A stretch of 64,000 nucleotides of DNA from Debaryomyces hansenii CBS767 (GCF_000006445.2 NC_006043.2:992001-1056000); one strand, 5' to 3'. Shown: positions 19,001 to 30,458, counted from the stretch's first letter. A program made the numbers and translations. The notes: a model not told the origin generated them from the letters alone.

Positions 19001-20335
19001 TCAAGGATCAAGTGCACCTGTTCCAAAGACCTCTTCATCTAAGGTATCTGATAACTTGGTTCTCATAATTTCAAATACGAGTAAACCCACCGATGTTGCA
19101 GGTATCGTAGTTAATGCATTTCTAATGAAGCCCTTGTAACTTAATTGAAACCAGGTGGCTTTAGACTTGGCTTTAATTTTCAATACTTGATTGTATGTAT
19201 CGATATAAGAATTATAATATAATTTGATGAAAGGACGATACGCTGTCGACTTTGAGGCGTTATAGACATCTAAAGCTTCTAATCTGGATAAGTGAATCTT
19301 TTGCACTTTAGCTATTGGATACTGCACAGCTAATAAGGTAAATGCTGCTGAAGCACCAGCTAATAATATAAAACTTGATTTTAAAATTTTAATCAGGCGA
19401 TTTTTTTCTAGTTTGAGGACTTGTTCATCAGATTGTTGAATTTCTTCGTGAACTCCTAACTTAGCCAATTTCTTTGTGATCGATAATCGAGCTCTCTTAT
19501 AAGCCAATAGTGTACTATATGTTAGATTGTAGCCTTGAGTCTTCACAATCTCAAATACTGAAAAATAAAACGCAAACCCTACACTATCCTTTATTAATGA
19601 AAACCCATAACCGGCGAACACTCCAACCAAACCAACTTCCTTTAATTTGCTTAACCCATAAACCCATAAATTCTGATGCGTTCCATTCAACATTTCTGCA
19701 GCAGACAGTCTAGTATATATTGCATCCACCGGTGCCGCCGCTAATGATTGTGCAGCTCCAGCAATCAAGCCTGCTCTCCAGGTATCTACCGGAGAATAAT
19801 AATAATTACTACGTTGGTTTTGCTTCTTTTCTTCCTCGTGGCGCTTGTCAAATTGATCCAATGATGATAAATAAGTACCATACAAGATAAGTCCAGTGGC
19901 TGAATTTGCAATCAACGGTGGCAACACCTGGTCAGGTATAAACCTCCAACCTTCTTTTCGTAGCACATTCACAAGCATACCGACTGAAGAATGCGTTCGA
20001 ACTCGGTACGGTTTTAAATAAATTTCATCATGCTTGTTTGCTACCGCCCTAACATAAGCCATGTAGTCAAATCTCGATGGTCTGAATAGTTTAACTGGCG
20101 TTCTTAGGTATAATGCTTGTAGTTGGTATATGATGGCACGAATACCAGCTGTAGACAATGTAACCGCTTGGTTACTATTCTTTGTGGATTGTGGCTGATT
20201 ATTATAATTATTCAAACTTTCCATCTCAAGTGACGAGTTAATAACACCCACATGCATATCATCATTATGTACCAGAGATGTTGATAGTATCGGGAAATCT
20301 CGTTCTGATGATGATGACGAATAATCTTTGTCCAT
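19001..20335 (-). CDS. Mitochondrial carrier (SLC25)-like protein, divergent
   Basis: 444 residues. Carrier-type half-repeats are visible: WRAGLIAGAAQSLAAAPVDAIYTRL (a P-x-D-x-x-x-x-R version of the carrier signature), followed by GVFAGYGFSLIKDSVGFAFYFSVFE, and a later, weaker repeat with YPIAKVQKIHLSR. The first 60 residues are Ser/Asn-rich and unlike a presequence. The block FRPSRFDYMAYVRA...LPPLIANSATGLILYGTYL reminds me of the uncharacterised S. cerevisiae carrier YFR045W, but that link is from memory. Substrate unknown. It is longer than a normal carrier (about 300 aa), with extra N-terminal and inter-repeat sequence. Convergent with URA3 at 63 bp. Confidence 0.8.
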   Translation of the reverse strand: MDKDYSSSSSERDFPILSTSLVHNDDMHVGVINSSLEMESLNNYNNQPQSTKNSNQAVTLSTAGIRAIIYQLQALYLRTPVKLFRPSRFDYMAYVRAVANKHDEIYLKPYRVRTHSSVGMLVNVLRKEGWRFIPDQVLPPLIANSATGLILYGTYLSSLDQFDKRHEEEKKQNQRSNYYYSPVDTWRAGLIAGAAQSLAAAPVDAIYTRLSAAEMLNGTHQNLWVYGLSKLKEVGLVGVFAGYGFSLIKDSVGFAFYFSVFEIVKTQGYNLTYSTLLAYKRARLSITKKLAKLGVHEEIQQSDEQVLKLEKNRLIKILKSSFILLAGASAAFTLLAVQYPIAKVQKIHLSRLEALDVYNASKSTAYRPFIKLYYNSYIDTYNQVLKIKAKSKATWFQLSYKGFIRNALTTIPATSVGLLVFEIMRTKLSDTLDEEVFGTGALDP

Positions 20336-20601
20336 TATTCTCTTATTATTTATGTATGTGCATTCGATCCAAATAAACTGGGCTCATCAACTGATATCTA
20401 AGCACTAGATATTTCTCCCAAAAACAAGCTTATATCTTAAAAATCTATAGTTCTATATCTGATGGTATCACTGAAGATATGCATCTGTTCGTTGGAATAT
20501 TTTCTGAGGTTCCAAATTCTTTTGTATACAGGGAAAACTGAAATATTAACGTACATAAATCATTACACACAGCTACAAAACATACCAACAATAGAGGTAT
20601 A

Positions 20602-21537
20602 TTACAGGTCTCTGTAAAGGATAATCTCACTCTGTTTGAAGTAACGTCTAGCATCCTCATCGATTAGCACCAATGATAAGTATGTTCTGCAGGAGAACTT
20701 TTTGTTCACATCCTTATAAGTTGGTGTTAAGTCAAAGCCACCCAAGAATAAACGTATAGGTATTGTTTCTCCCTTGACAGGTGCACCATCCATGATCTCG
20801 AACCTTACCACGGTAGTGCTATCTGTAATTTGATTGGGTGGTGCTCCAACAGTTTCTCTCCGAATTAAAGATAATTCCATATGCTTGATTTTCAATCTTA
20901 CTAATAAGAAGTATATTCTACCCACAATCACATCTTTTAAAGAGAAACGGGACTTCAGGTACTCAAACTCAATATGTAAACAATCTTCAATACCTACATC
21001 CATTTTGACAGTTGTAGGTTGTGCAATCTGGCTATTTCTCGCATCCGTTCCCTGTTCAGAGGTAGATTGGTTGGCTGGCGCGGTTATCTGGTAAACCCAA
21101 AGTTCCTTCTCTCTTGTGATTTCAGTGGCTGACTTTCTTGACACCGTAACCTTGACATAATAGTGCAATCGGGCATTTTTCCCTCTATAACTTTCGTATT
21201 GTTTCTCGACATTCTTAAACTCGAATGGATATGTTTCAGGATGCATCAACTGTGATGGAGCTGCCAATTCTGTCGCCATGGACAAAAAGTCATCCGAAAC
21301 TACGCTATCTGTATTTGTTTCAATTGACCCAAGCAACTGTACCCGAACGCCCAAATGCTCAACTTTCCTCCCTTCCCTGGTTCTAATTGTAACTGTTCCC
21401 TTCACAGACTCTCCATCTTTGTAAATAGGAAGTTTCTCCAACCGTCCCTGCGGAGTCTTAACATCGACATGTTTCCGTGTGTCCTCGTTATCCAATCTAA
21501 TCTCGATGTCCAAAGGAGCTTTGAAGAACATAGACAT
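20602..21537 (-). CDS. PEP8: Vps26/Pep8 retromer subunit
   Basis: 311 residues with an arrestin-like two-lobe fold throughout. Vps26 signatures include the start MFFKAPLDIEIRLDNE, then ESYRGKNARLHYYVKVTVSR, and near the end FDLTPTYKDVNKKFSCRTYLSLVLIDEDARRYFKQSEI. With Vps35 and Vps29 it forms the cargo-selective retromer core that returns receptors such as Vps10 from endosomes to the Golgi. The C-terminus stops shortly after the YFKQxEI motif, with no extension. It is divergent from CDC25 across an unusually long spacer of 1.4 kb. Confidence 0.96.
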   Translation of the reverse strand: MSMFFKAPLDIEIRLDNEDTRKHVDVKTPQGRLEKLPIYKDGESVKGTVTIRTREGRKVEHLGVRVQLLGSIETNTDSVVSDDFLSMATELAAPSQLMHPETYPFEFKNVEKQYESYRGKNARLHYYVKVTVSRKSATEITREKELWVYQITAPANQSTSEQGTDARNSQIAQPTTVKMDVGIEDCLHIEFEYLKSRFSLKDVIVGRIYFLLVRLKIKHMELSLIRRETVGAPPNQITDSTTVVRFEIMDGAPVKGETIPIRLFLGGFDLTPTYKDVNKKFSCRTYLSLVLIDEDARRYFKQSEIILYRDL

Positions 21538-22918
21538 GTTTGTATGGTTTTTTGTATCTAGAATGGTAGATTACGTTTATTGATATATCTATGTAGGTTT
21601 TTGTTTAAGCGTCTGTGTCAACTAAGTGAATCCATTTTATCAGTATTTAGTTTTCGGAAAGGCCACGATTATATGCAAACCGATTTATGGGCGACCAAAA
21701 GGATTTCTTCATTACCAGTTCAAAGTGGTCCGTATTACATACTATGTATTAAAAAATGCTGTCGGTATAGGTAATGTGTATCAATAATTGTCTCTTTTTG
21801 AAAGTTATCCCTTTGATTTGTTGTATGTGCTTAACATAGCTCCATCCTAAATAGTACAAGACTGATTAATATACCTCAAGGTTTACGTTTATTCTATGGT
21901 TCAAATACTGGCAGTATTATAGTGGATCTAGCATGCACCACTTATAATTCCGTAGCTTATAGTTCCTCATTTGCAAGCTAGTCATCACATACAAAAACTA
22001 TTATTATCGTAATTTTGCAATTATTTAGGTCGGATACTGCAGATAGTCTGCTGTACTCTACAAGCATAGTATTCGAATATTATCCATATTCCTCCGAGGA
22101 ATGCAATCATCTCGGCATATCAACTTTCTGCTGGTGCTATTTCTCCAAATAATACTCGTCTTTCTTGCTGATTTGCTAAGAATCAAGAAGTCTTGATTAC
22201 CGGATTTTGAGCTATTCGGACAATTTTAGCAAAAATACACTCATAAATTACCATAAATTACCCTAAATATACCTTCCTTAATTGACAGTCTGCTACAGTC
22301 CACAACATCATATATACCCCAACACATACAATTTCATCATAACCATAACTAGAAATATGCTAGGTGAAAATTCCCTTTTTGCATCCAATAATTTCGAGTG
22401 ACCAAAGGCCGAGCAAACCAAGTACATGACCCCAGATTCATTCCCTGAACGGCATTTTTAAAATATACAAAATATAGGTCATCTAAATAATAACTAGCAT
22501 GTCATTGTCACTTCACAGGACAAAAACTTTAACTTTGGCCGTAAGAAGAGGCGAATCAATCAAATATTACAATCAACAATTACATACTTGGTTCGGTTAC
22601 AAGTAATTGTAGTGTTTACACTTGGAAAATGAAAATGATTCCTTAGAATTATGTTCCAGGTCTGACCTTTTCATTAACTCCATAAAATCTAGGAATACCA
22701 GTGCCTTTATCGTAGTTTATGGTTCAATCCTAGTTCGTTTGTGTCATCTGTCGTGCAGAATATACGAAATATAACATGCAAACAAAAATGCTTCGCTGTA
22801 GTTTACAGGTTACACATTATATCGCCAATTATCGTTACTGTCTTCCGGCTTACATCTGTCATTTTTAAAAGAACCAGTTAACAGCCACTACGAGTAGCCC
22901 CGACGGATTTATACTATT
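21538..22918. promoter_or_regulatory. Long divergent intergenic region, PEP8 / CDC25
   Basis: 1.38 kb between two divergent genes, long for this compact genome. No tRNA or repeat seen. The only candidate gene is a 35-codon ORF on the plus strand at 22499-22606 (starts MSLSLHRTKTLTLAVRRGES, ends HTWFGYK), basic and Arg-rich, with no membrane segment; coding status uncertain. The rest probably serves as CDC25 regulatory sequence or a long 5' leader. Confidence 0.4.
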
Positions 22919-25900
22919 ATGTCGAAGTATTTGGAGGAAATAGCGCCAGACGCCATTGCTCCGCATGATACGAAGGAGGAGCTTGACGAACCTCTCAAGC
23001 ATCTTGATACTGTAATAGCTCTATACGACTTCCCCGGGACACAACCATCACATTTACCATTAAACTTGGGAGACACCATTTATGTTTTGACAAAATCCGA
23101 CAGTGGATGGTGGGACGGGGTTATTATATATTCTAACAATGAATATGGGAGAGGATGGTTCCCGCATAACTATGTCCGATTAATTAATTATGTTCAACCG
23201 GTGTTGAACAAGTTGAAAAGTAACAAGGAGATAGATTCTCTTACAGCAGCCAACACGGCGGCGAACGTTTTAATACCATCGTTTACGAACTTATTACAAA
23301 AGAATTTAGGCGAATCTGAGAGGAACTCTCCTGCTAATAGTACTAGAAAAAATTCGGTGGTGAGTTTTGCCAGTTCGGAGACCAGTATTCCATCAGATCA
23401 AAAAGCTCAGTCTATTTTAGGGCTGGGAGCTTCAAATCACATCCCTTCAGTCTCAGACACCTTAAACTCGGTTGAACTTAACCACGAAGTTGTTTTTACT
23501 GATGTTGAAGAGGCGGAACATATATTAGAAAGTTACAGAGACGAACATAGAAGAAACGTCATGTGGCTTCCACGATACACCACTGGTGGTGATGTGGTAT
23601 ATTATTGCCACGAATTAGACCTTTATTGCCAAACTATACCATTGACAACTTTCAGGTCCGATATTGATACATGTTCGGATGCGGCCATTCCACCGAGAGA
23701 TGCAATATACGATGCTACTATTTTGAAGCGGGATTCAGAATTTTCCCCAATAAATGAAATGTCTGACGCGATTTTGACGAAGACAGATAGTAATTCGAGT
23801 TCATCCAAAGACTTCGATCCATTGAAAAGAGAATCCAATGCATCGTCTCTAAATTCTCAAAGTACTTCGGCCAGTGCATACCACCATTTCTCCCAACCAT
23901 TGTTCTGTATGGACGACTTATTCTATTATCAACCCAGTGATTTAGGGTCTTGGAGTGAATTGAGGGGAAAGTTCCAGTATTTTTTAAATCTATCCTACAA
24001 GGCATTAAAGGATTACGATAAGCAATTATTCAGCACTCATTTCTCGAGATTGAACAAAATCATATCGTTTGTTGTAAGCGCTACAAGATTAGTCCAGGAG
24101 GACTTTGTTGGAACGAAATACGAAAAATCAATAAGAAGAAAATTGAAAAGAATATTGAGCTCTTATTCACAAATATATTCAAATGGACTTTTGCATTTGA
24201 GTGTAATGTATTATGACAAGAACGTACCAGAATCAAGATTGTTTAGCTTCAATCTTTCCAAATTTAAAGCTAGGGCAGCAAGCACGGCTCAAGACAGCCC
24301 CACATCATCTATTTCGACCATAAAACAAGACCCGGAAGACCATTATTTCGATTCTAACAAATCGTCTAAGAAATTATCTAGGAGTGATAGTAGTTTTATT
24401 TCATATTTGCAACAAATTGAATTTGAGATTGATAACTTGAAGTATGATATGAACGCATTGATAAAGGTATTTCGAAAGTTAAGTATTGGCAAAAGAATTA
24501 AGAAGAGCGATTATGATGGCTCTGATCCTTCTGGAGATGAAGGAGAGGATCGTTATGACATTTTACCCCAAGTATATCCTAGATTTATCGCTGACGAATT
24601 TAATGGTGGAAATTGGTGCAATCCGTTTTTTGAGAGTAAGAATACAGTTTTAAATGCTAGTGGAGATGAATTAAAGAACAGATACCATCTGAAAATAATT
24701 ATAGATCGTGATGCATTTGAAACTATCAGAAGCTATACGGAAGAGATGGTTAAGTTGAGTGAGGAAACATTTGAATATATCGATCCCAAAATACAACATT
24801 TATATTACAATTTGATTTTGAAAAATGAAAGAAACACCCAGATTCTCAGGCTTATATACAAATATTTATATTTTGCAAGTCTGATGGTGGATATGATCGA
24901 ATCATTTGATTTTACTGTCTTCTGTTTGATTCATAGATATGCTTCGTCCGAGGACGATGCCGACAAAGTTATGAGTGAATTTAAAGCTTCACAACTAGAA
25001 TCTGAGTCAGAAATTACCAGTAATTTAACCTTTGACTATCCGGTAGTTCTTGAGTTCTTCCAATTGAAACAACAGTTTCATGATATAATTTCAAGGATTG
25101 TAATGGCAACACAATCGTTGACCCTTGAAGACCCGGATGTTTTTAAAGGAATTAAACAAGAGGATCCATTGTATTATGATCGTGATATTCTAAAAGATCC
25201 AAACGAAAAGGCAGCGATGTTGTTATCTAATATATTAATGGAACAAAATAATAATGTTAAAGGGAAGTCAATTTCGCTAAATTGTGATTCTTTGATGTAT
25301 ACATATTTAACTGATGGCTTTAGATTATTTGAATCACTTTTGCCTATTATTCAGCTGTTAATTGAAGAGAGAGAATCTATATTAAACTATGCCACAAGAG
25401 TTATGCACAATGACTTGAATGTTCAATTATTATTAATGGAAAGAAATAATACCGTTCTATCAGAAAAGTCAGACGAAGGCCACGCGTATTATGCAGGTAA
25501 AAAACAATCAGATGCTCCTTGGTACTTAGAAGGGGATGATGAATATGATCTTTTGTTAGATATTAAAGGAAATATTAAAGGTGGTACAAAGCAGGCGTTA
25601 ATAGCGCATTTAACACATCATGATTACTTTGATAGTAATTTCAATAGTGCGTTTTTATTGACTTTTGCGACAATAATGCCAATAGGTGAATTTGTAGACT
25701 TGCTTATAAATAGATTCAACTTGGAAGCTCCAGAGGGATTAAGCTACGAGGAATATAATACTTGGATATCTAAAAAGCAAAGTCCAATTAGACTAAGAGT
25801 GATGAATGTTATTAAATTATTGATAGAAAGATATTGGGCCAATTCATACTACGACGAGACTGTGCTTAGTAAATTGCTATCATTCGCTCAGGGTCCTCAG

Positions 25901-26851
25901 ATTAAACTTTTTTCTGTTAGTAAGGTTTTGCAGAGTCATTTACAAAGTTTATTGAATCATGAGAAGGTATGTTTCGAACAAGAGCCAAGTATTCCTACTT
26001 CTAAACCTCCACCGCCGTTAATTAAAGGTTACCCGATGAAAAAGACAAAATTATTAGATATCGACTATATTGAACTTGCAAGACAATTAACTATAAAAGA
26101 ATTTAAATTATATTCTAAGATAACGAAATTTGAATGCTTAACTAAAGTTTGGGGAAACAAATCAGGACTCCACGAAGACATTCTGAGCATCACAAACTTT
26201 ATTAGAACATCTAATCAATTAACCTATTTCGTGGCGTACATGATATTGAGAAAACAAGAGGTGAAGAAGAGAGTTCACCTAATAACCTATTTCGTACAAG
26301 TTGCAGAAAAATGTAAACAGTACAACAATTTCTCTTCAATGACTGCCATTATTTCAGCATTATATTCTTCCCCTATCCATAGATTGAGTAGAACTTGGAA
26401 GCATGTTCCTATTGAAGCCTTGACTAATTTAAGGAATATGAATAAGTTGATGAATTCTTCACGGAATTTCAATGAGTATAGAGATGTGTTAAAATTTGTC
26501 GGATCAGAGCCTTGTGTTCCATTTTTCGGTGTCTATTTAAGTGATTTAACATTCGTTTACCATGGTAATCCTGACTATTTAATGAATAGATCCAGAATGA
26601 TTAACTTTGCCAAGCGTGCGAAAACTTGTGAAATTGTAACTGGCATTGATAGATTCAAAAGCACTGCTTATAATTTACAAGAAGTTGCCGAGGTTCAGGA
26701 ATATCTTCTTTCTTGGTTTGACAAATGCCCAACTATAGAGGAACAATATCAATTGTCCTTAAATTTGGAACCTAGGATAAATGTCCATGGTAACAATGCT
26801 GCAAGAAATCAGAAATATTCATCGGGAACGTTTTCATTCGGGAAACACTAG
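22919..26851 (+). CDS. CDC25: Cdc25-like Ras guanine-nucleotide exchange factor
   Basis: 1310 residues. An N-terminal SH3 domain (about 32-100; ALYDFPGT, then SGWWDGV and GRGWFPHNYVRLI) is followed by a long, partly disordered region, a RasGEF_N (REM) domain from about 875 (LLLDIKGNIKGGTKQALIAH) and the catalytic CDC25 domain about 1045-1275 (LARQLTIKEFKLYSKI, FSSMTAIISALYSSPIHRLSRTW, PCVPFFGVYLSDLTF). It loads GTP on Ras upstream of adenylate cyclase and controls growth and morphogenesis. Full length compared with S. cerevisiae Cdc25 (1589 aa) except for a shorter middle. Orientation and spacing suggest its own promoter. Confidence 0.97.
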   Translation: MSKYLEEIAPDAIAPHDTKEELDEPLKHLDTVIALYDFPGTQPSHLPLNLGDTIYVLTKSDSGWWDGVIIYSNNEYGRGWFPHNYVRLINYVQPVLNKLKSNKEIDSLTAANTAANVLIPSFTNLLQKNLGESERNSPANSTRKNSVVSFASSETSIPSDQKAQSILGLGASNHIPSVSDTLNSVELNHEVVFTDVEEAEHILESYRDEHRRNVMWLPRYTTGGDVVYYCHELDLYCQTIPLTTFRSDIDTCSDAAIPPRDAIYDATILKRDSEFSPINEMSDAILTKTDSNSSSSKDFDPLKRESNASSLNSQSTSASAYHHFSQPLFCMDDLFYYQPSDLGSWSELRGKFQYFLNLSYKALKDYDKQLFSTHFSRLNKIISFVVSATRLVQEDFVGTKYEKSIRRKLKRILSSYSQIYSNGLLHLSVMYYDKNVPESRLFSFNLSKFKARAASTAQDSPTSSISTIKQDPEDHYFDSNKSSKKLSRSDSSFISYLQQIEFEIDNLKYDMNALIKVFRKLSIGKRIKKSDYDGSDPSGDEGEDRYDILPQVYPRFIADEFNGGNWCNPFFESKNTVLNASGDELKNRYHLKIIIDRDAFETIRSYTEEMVKLSEETFEYIDPKIQHLYYNLILKNERNTQILRLIYKYLYFASLMVDMIESFDFTVFCLIHRYASSEDDADKVMSEFKASQLESESEITSNLTFDYPVVLEFFQLKQQFHDIISRIVMATQSLTLEDPDVFKGIKQEDPLYYDRDILKDPNEKAAMLLSNILMEQNNNVKGKSISLNCDSLMYTYLTDGFRLFESLLPIIQLLIEERESILNYATRVMHNDLNVQLLLMERNNTVLSEKSDEGHAYYAGKKQSDAPWYLEGDDEYDLLLDIKGNIKGGTKQALIAHLTHHDYFDSNFNSAFLLTFATIMPIGEFVDLLINRFNLEAPEGLSYEEYNTWISKKQSPIRLRVMNVIKLLIERYWANSYYDETVLSKLLSFAQGPQIKLFSVSKVLQSHLQSLLNHEKVCFEQEPSIPTSKPPPPLIKGYPMKKTKLLDIDYIELARQLTIKEFKLYSKITKFECLTKVWGNKSGLHEDILSITNFIRTSNQLTYFVAYMILRKQEVKKRVHLITYFVQVAEKCKQYNNFSSMTAIISALYSSPIHRLSRTWKHVPIEALTNLRNMNKLMNSSRNFNEYRDVLKFVGSEPCVPFFGVYLSDLTFVYHGNPDYLMNRSRMINFAKRAKTCEIVTGIDRFKSTAYNLQEVAEVQEYLLSWFDKCPTIEEQYQLSLNLEPRINVHGNNAARNQKYSSGTFSFGKH

Positions 26852-27056
26852 TTAGTATATACTTTGTGGTGTTACTTGTATATGTATGGTATGACATAGT
26901 AATTTAAAAGACAGTTATCTCAATCTCACGTGTAGGATGTGTTTTTGCGTTTGATCTCAGGCTCGGTGAAATCATAATCTTTAACACTAAATGAGTTATT
27001 ATAATAATACACTTAGATCAATTGTTAAGAGCTTCTAAAAGCGGTGAATATACACT

Positions 27057-30000
27057 ATGTTCACTAAACTAAAGAACTTTTCTGAAGATGTTGCTAAGAG
27101 CTTCAACGATGTTAATCATGACGGTACGAACGGAACTGTGCACACACCGAACCGACTCAAGAATCCTATTAACGAATTGAAGAATGAATCCAAAGTATTG
27201 AATACAAAAACACCCGATGCACTGGATTTAACACAACCAGAAGATGAGCCAATATCCAAAAGCCTGTCTCCATCACTCACAGAAAACAAGGCCGAGCTTA
27301 TGAAGAGTAAAACTATTGATTTAGCAGAGTTACCTCCATCTATTAGGTCTAAGATGAAAAAATTCGCTAAATATGAGGAGAAATATCCCATTTTATTAGA
27401 AGCATTTAAAACAGAAAAGAGAAAGGCCGAGTTAATTGTATCGTTTGAGAAAGTATTGCAAGAAAACACACCAATTTCAAGTATTTCCGATGCTGGCCTA
27501 TTGGTAGAATATCTAAATGGCGTTAATGAAAAGACTGCAATGTTGAATGAAGAAATGAGAAAATATGCAAAAGAAAACTCCAGCTTGAATGAAAAATTAA
27601 AGGATGTTGAAGCTCGATTAAAGGAAGCGCTAGCAAAAGATAAAGAATCCGAAGGTGAAGGTGTAACAAAGGACAGCATATCGTCTCAAGAATCAAACGA
27701 TGAACTTGACAAACTCAGAAATACCATATCGGATTTGAAAGGGAAATTAGAAAAGAAGCAAGCTGAAGACAAAACTGTAGAAGAGAAAGGAGGGGAAAAT
27801 AAGAAGGAGGAAAAGACAGATGATAGACAAACTAAACAATCAGAAGAAGTTGACGGCTATAAGAAAGATATTGAATCTTATAAGAAGGAGATTGAAAGTG
27901 TAAAGGATAAATTAGTGAAATCTGAATCTTCATCAAGAAATATTAAGGATGAATTAAGCGCTGCAATCGAAAGATCTAACTCATTGGAGAAAGACTTGAA
28001 GAAACTAAACGATATGTCAAAGAATGATAATGAGACAATAGGATTGAAAACTAAATTAGAAGAGTACAAGAAGCAGTTGGCAGAATTAGTAGATGTCAAT
28101 AGTGCATTAGAAACTGAAATAGAGAACAAAAATAAGGAACTTAAAAACTTTAATGATATATCGGGTACGATGCAAAATGATCTTGGTAACGCGAATAAAT
28201 CTATTGAAAATTTGAAGTCTGAGGCTCAAGAGTTGAATGAAAGGGCTAGTGATTTGTTAAATCAGTTGGATGAAAAAAACAAGATAATAAAAGAATTAGA
28301 ACAAGGCCAATTGAATTCTGGGCAGCCAATCGAGGCGACAACCCCAGATACACCATCCTCAAATAATAAAAAGAATAAGAAGAAGAATAAGAAGGGTGGA
28401 AAGAAGAATTCGACTACTGATAACCAGATAATAGTGAACAAGGAATCAGAACAAGGTTTGTCGGCTAAACCAGAGGATATACAAAATAAATATGATGAAT
28501 TAAAGAAGGAAAATGAACGAATCCAATCCTGCTTGAAGGAAATCGATTCCAGTAAGCAAGAAATATCAGATGAATTAAAACGAACTAAAGAGAAGTATGA
28601 TAAGCTTGTTGAGGAACATGATGACTTAATAACAAATCATAATAAAGTAAAATCAGACTTAAAACTTAAGATCGAAGATGTTGATCATTTAAGGGACCTG
28701 TTGAAAACTATTGGCGATGACTTAGTTCAAGCAAGAGATGAAATAAAAGAATTGAAAGCAAAATCTAAATCAGTCAAGCTTAATAATGATGAATGCTTGA
28801 AAAAAGAACTAACGGAAATGCAGGCTAAATTCAAAGAATTAAATGAATCGAAGGAAGATATAGAAAAATCTAAGCAAGAACTTTTGAAATCAATTGAAGA
28901 TAATAAATCTTCTAATTCCTCCAATGAAAAGTTATTGAGTACTGTTAGGGGCGAGAAACAAAAATTAGAGAATAGTTTCCGTGAATTAACAAAAGACTTG
29001 GAGGCTAGTAAGGAAAAGAACTCTGATCTTGAGAAAGAGATTGAAAAGCATTTGAAAAGTATTGAAGATAATGATTTATCTCAAAGCCTGAATAAGGCAG
29101 ATCATGATGCATTGAACGAAAAACATTCAGCTTTAAAGTCCAAGTTCGAAGAAACCAATAAACAATTTGAAATAGCTAAACAAGAAAAAGATGATTTAAA
29201 CAAAAGAATAAAAGAATTGTCTGAATTCAAAAGTAACGATACTTCACTCAAATTAGAGATTGCATCATTAAAAACATCTATTAGCCATAAAGATCAATTA
29301 ATCGAAAATTTCAAGAAAAAAATTGATGAATTGAACAAACTGAACGAAGAATTATCAGGTTCTATATCTAAATTAAATGCATCGAATAATGAACTACAAA
29401 ACAGTAACAAGGATTTGGTTTCAGAAAAGAATACATTAGTTACTAAGCAGGAATTATCATTTGAAAAGAATAATTCTTTGAATAATGAATTATTGAAACT
29501 TCAATCGGAAAAACAAAAACTTTCAACAGAATTGGAAACTATGAAGGACAAACACGACTCGTTGGTGAAGGATAAGACTAGCTCAAGTAATTCTATCCAA
29601 ACATTTAGACAACAATATGAAGAACTTTCTATGAAATCAAAAGAATCATTGTTGAGAATTGACAACCTTGAGGACGAACTTAATGAGTCCAGAACAATGT
29701 TACAGGAGAGAACAAGAGAGTCATCTACTATAAGGCGTATGTTAGTAGATGCAGAAGAACAACTTAAGTTGAAAAATCATGATTTTAAATGTGAACTCAC
29801 AAAAATAAGTAAAGAAAAAAGTGAGGTTGAAAATAACTGCCAGGCATTGATTAAGAAAAAACAAAGAGAAATCGACGAATTTAAATCGATTACGGATAAT
29901 TATTTATTGAAGATCCAAGATTTAGAAAATAAATGTAATGAGTTAAAGCAACAGTACGAGGAGTTGCAATCAGAGAAACTGAAAAATAAGAATACTATTT

Positions 30001-30458
30001 CGGATAAGGATGAAAATTTTGAAGAAACTCAACAGACCATTGAAACTTTAAGGAGGTCATTACAAGCTTCTTCAAAAAAAGTCAAGGACTTCGAAAACCT
30101 AAACAATATTTTAAAAAGATTAAACGAAGAGTCAAATTTGAAATTTGAAAGATTGTCAAAAAATTATAAGATTCTTACTCAGCAGTATAAACAAATTAAG
30201 TCATCCAATGATTCTCCAATTGAAAGTCATGCGCAATCTTCTGAATCATTGACGAAATCACCTTCGACTTCAAGTAGACATTCAGTCGACGATTCAAGCT
30301 CCGAATCTTCGAACCAAACTAACGTTGCATACTTAAAAAATGTGCTTCTTGGATTTTTCGAACATAAGGATCAAAGGGACCAATTATTACCTGTAGTAAA
30401 GACTTTATTCAATCTTAGTTCTGATGATGAAAAGAAATTCTTACTAGCCTTAAAATAG
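27057..30458 (+). CDS. IMH1: GRIP-domain golgin, Imh1-like
   Basis: 1133 residues, almost entirely Glu/Lys/Ser-rich coiled coil (about 100-1060), ending in a GRIP domain (about 1089-1133): VAYLKNVLLGFFEHKDQRDQ...LPVVKTLFNLS, with the conserved Tyr that contacts Arl1-GTP. Imh1 is the yeast golgin recruited by Arl1 to the trans-Golgi for tethering endosome-derived vesicles. A short basic patch (NNKKNKKKNKKGGKKN, near 440) interrupts the coil and may be a flexible hinge. The coiled coil is longer than in S. cerevisiae Imh1 (911 aa), which is common for golgins. Confidence 0.93.
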   Translation: MFTKLKNFSEDVAKSFNDVNHDGTNGTVHTPNRLKNPINELKNESKVLNTKTPDALDLTQPEDEPISKSLSPSLTENKAELMKSKTIDLAELPPSIRSKMKKFAKYEEKYPILLEAFKTEKRKAELIVSFEKVLQENTPISSISDAGLLVEYLNGVNEKTAMLNEEMRKYAKENSSLNEKLKDVEARLKEALAKDKESEGEGVTKDSISSQESNDELDKLRNTISDLKGKLEKKQAEDKTVEEKGGENKKEEKTDDRQTKQSEEVDGYKKDIESYKKEIESVKDKLVKSESSSRNIKDELSAAIERSNSLEKDLKKLNDMSKNDNETIGLKTKLEEYKKQLAELVDVNSALETEIENKNKELKNFNDISGTMQNDLGNANKSIENLKSEAQELNERASDLLNQLDEKNKIIKELEQGQLNSGQPIEATTPDTPSSNNKKNKKKNKKGGKKNSTTDNQIIVNKESEQGLSAKPEDIQNKYDELKKENERIQSCLKEIDSSKQEISDELKRTKEKYDKLVEEHDDLITNHNKVKSDLKLKIEDVDHLRDLLKTIGDDLVQARDEIKELKAKSKSVKLNNDECLKKELTEMQAKFKELNESKEDIEKSKQELLKSIEDNKSSNSSNEKLLSTVRGEKQKLENSFRELTKDLEASKEKNSDLEKEIEKHLKSIEDNDLSQSLNKADHDALNEKHSALKSKFEETNKQFEIAKQEKDDLNKRIKELSEFKSNDTSLKLEIASLKTSISHKDQLIENFKKKIDELNKLNEELSGSISKLNASNNELQNSNKDLVSEKNTLVTKQELSFEKNNSLNNELLKLQSEKQKLSTELETMKDKHDSLVKDKTSSSNSIQTFRQQYEELSMKSKESLLRIDNLEDELNESRTMLQERTRESSTIRRMLVDAEEQLKLKNHDFKCELTKISKEKSEVENNCQALIKKKQREIDEFKSITDNYLLKIQDLENKCNELKQQYEELQSEKLKNKNTISDKDENFEETQQTIETLRRSLQASSKKVKDFENLNNILKRLNEESNLKFERLSKNYKILTQQYKQIKSSNDSPIESHAQSSESLTKSPSTSSRHSVDDSSSESSNQTNVAYLKNVLLGFFEHKDQRDQLLPVVKTLFNLSSDDEKKFLLALK

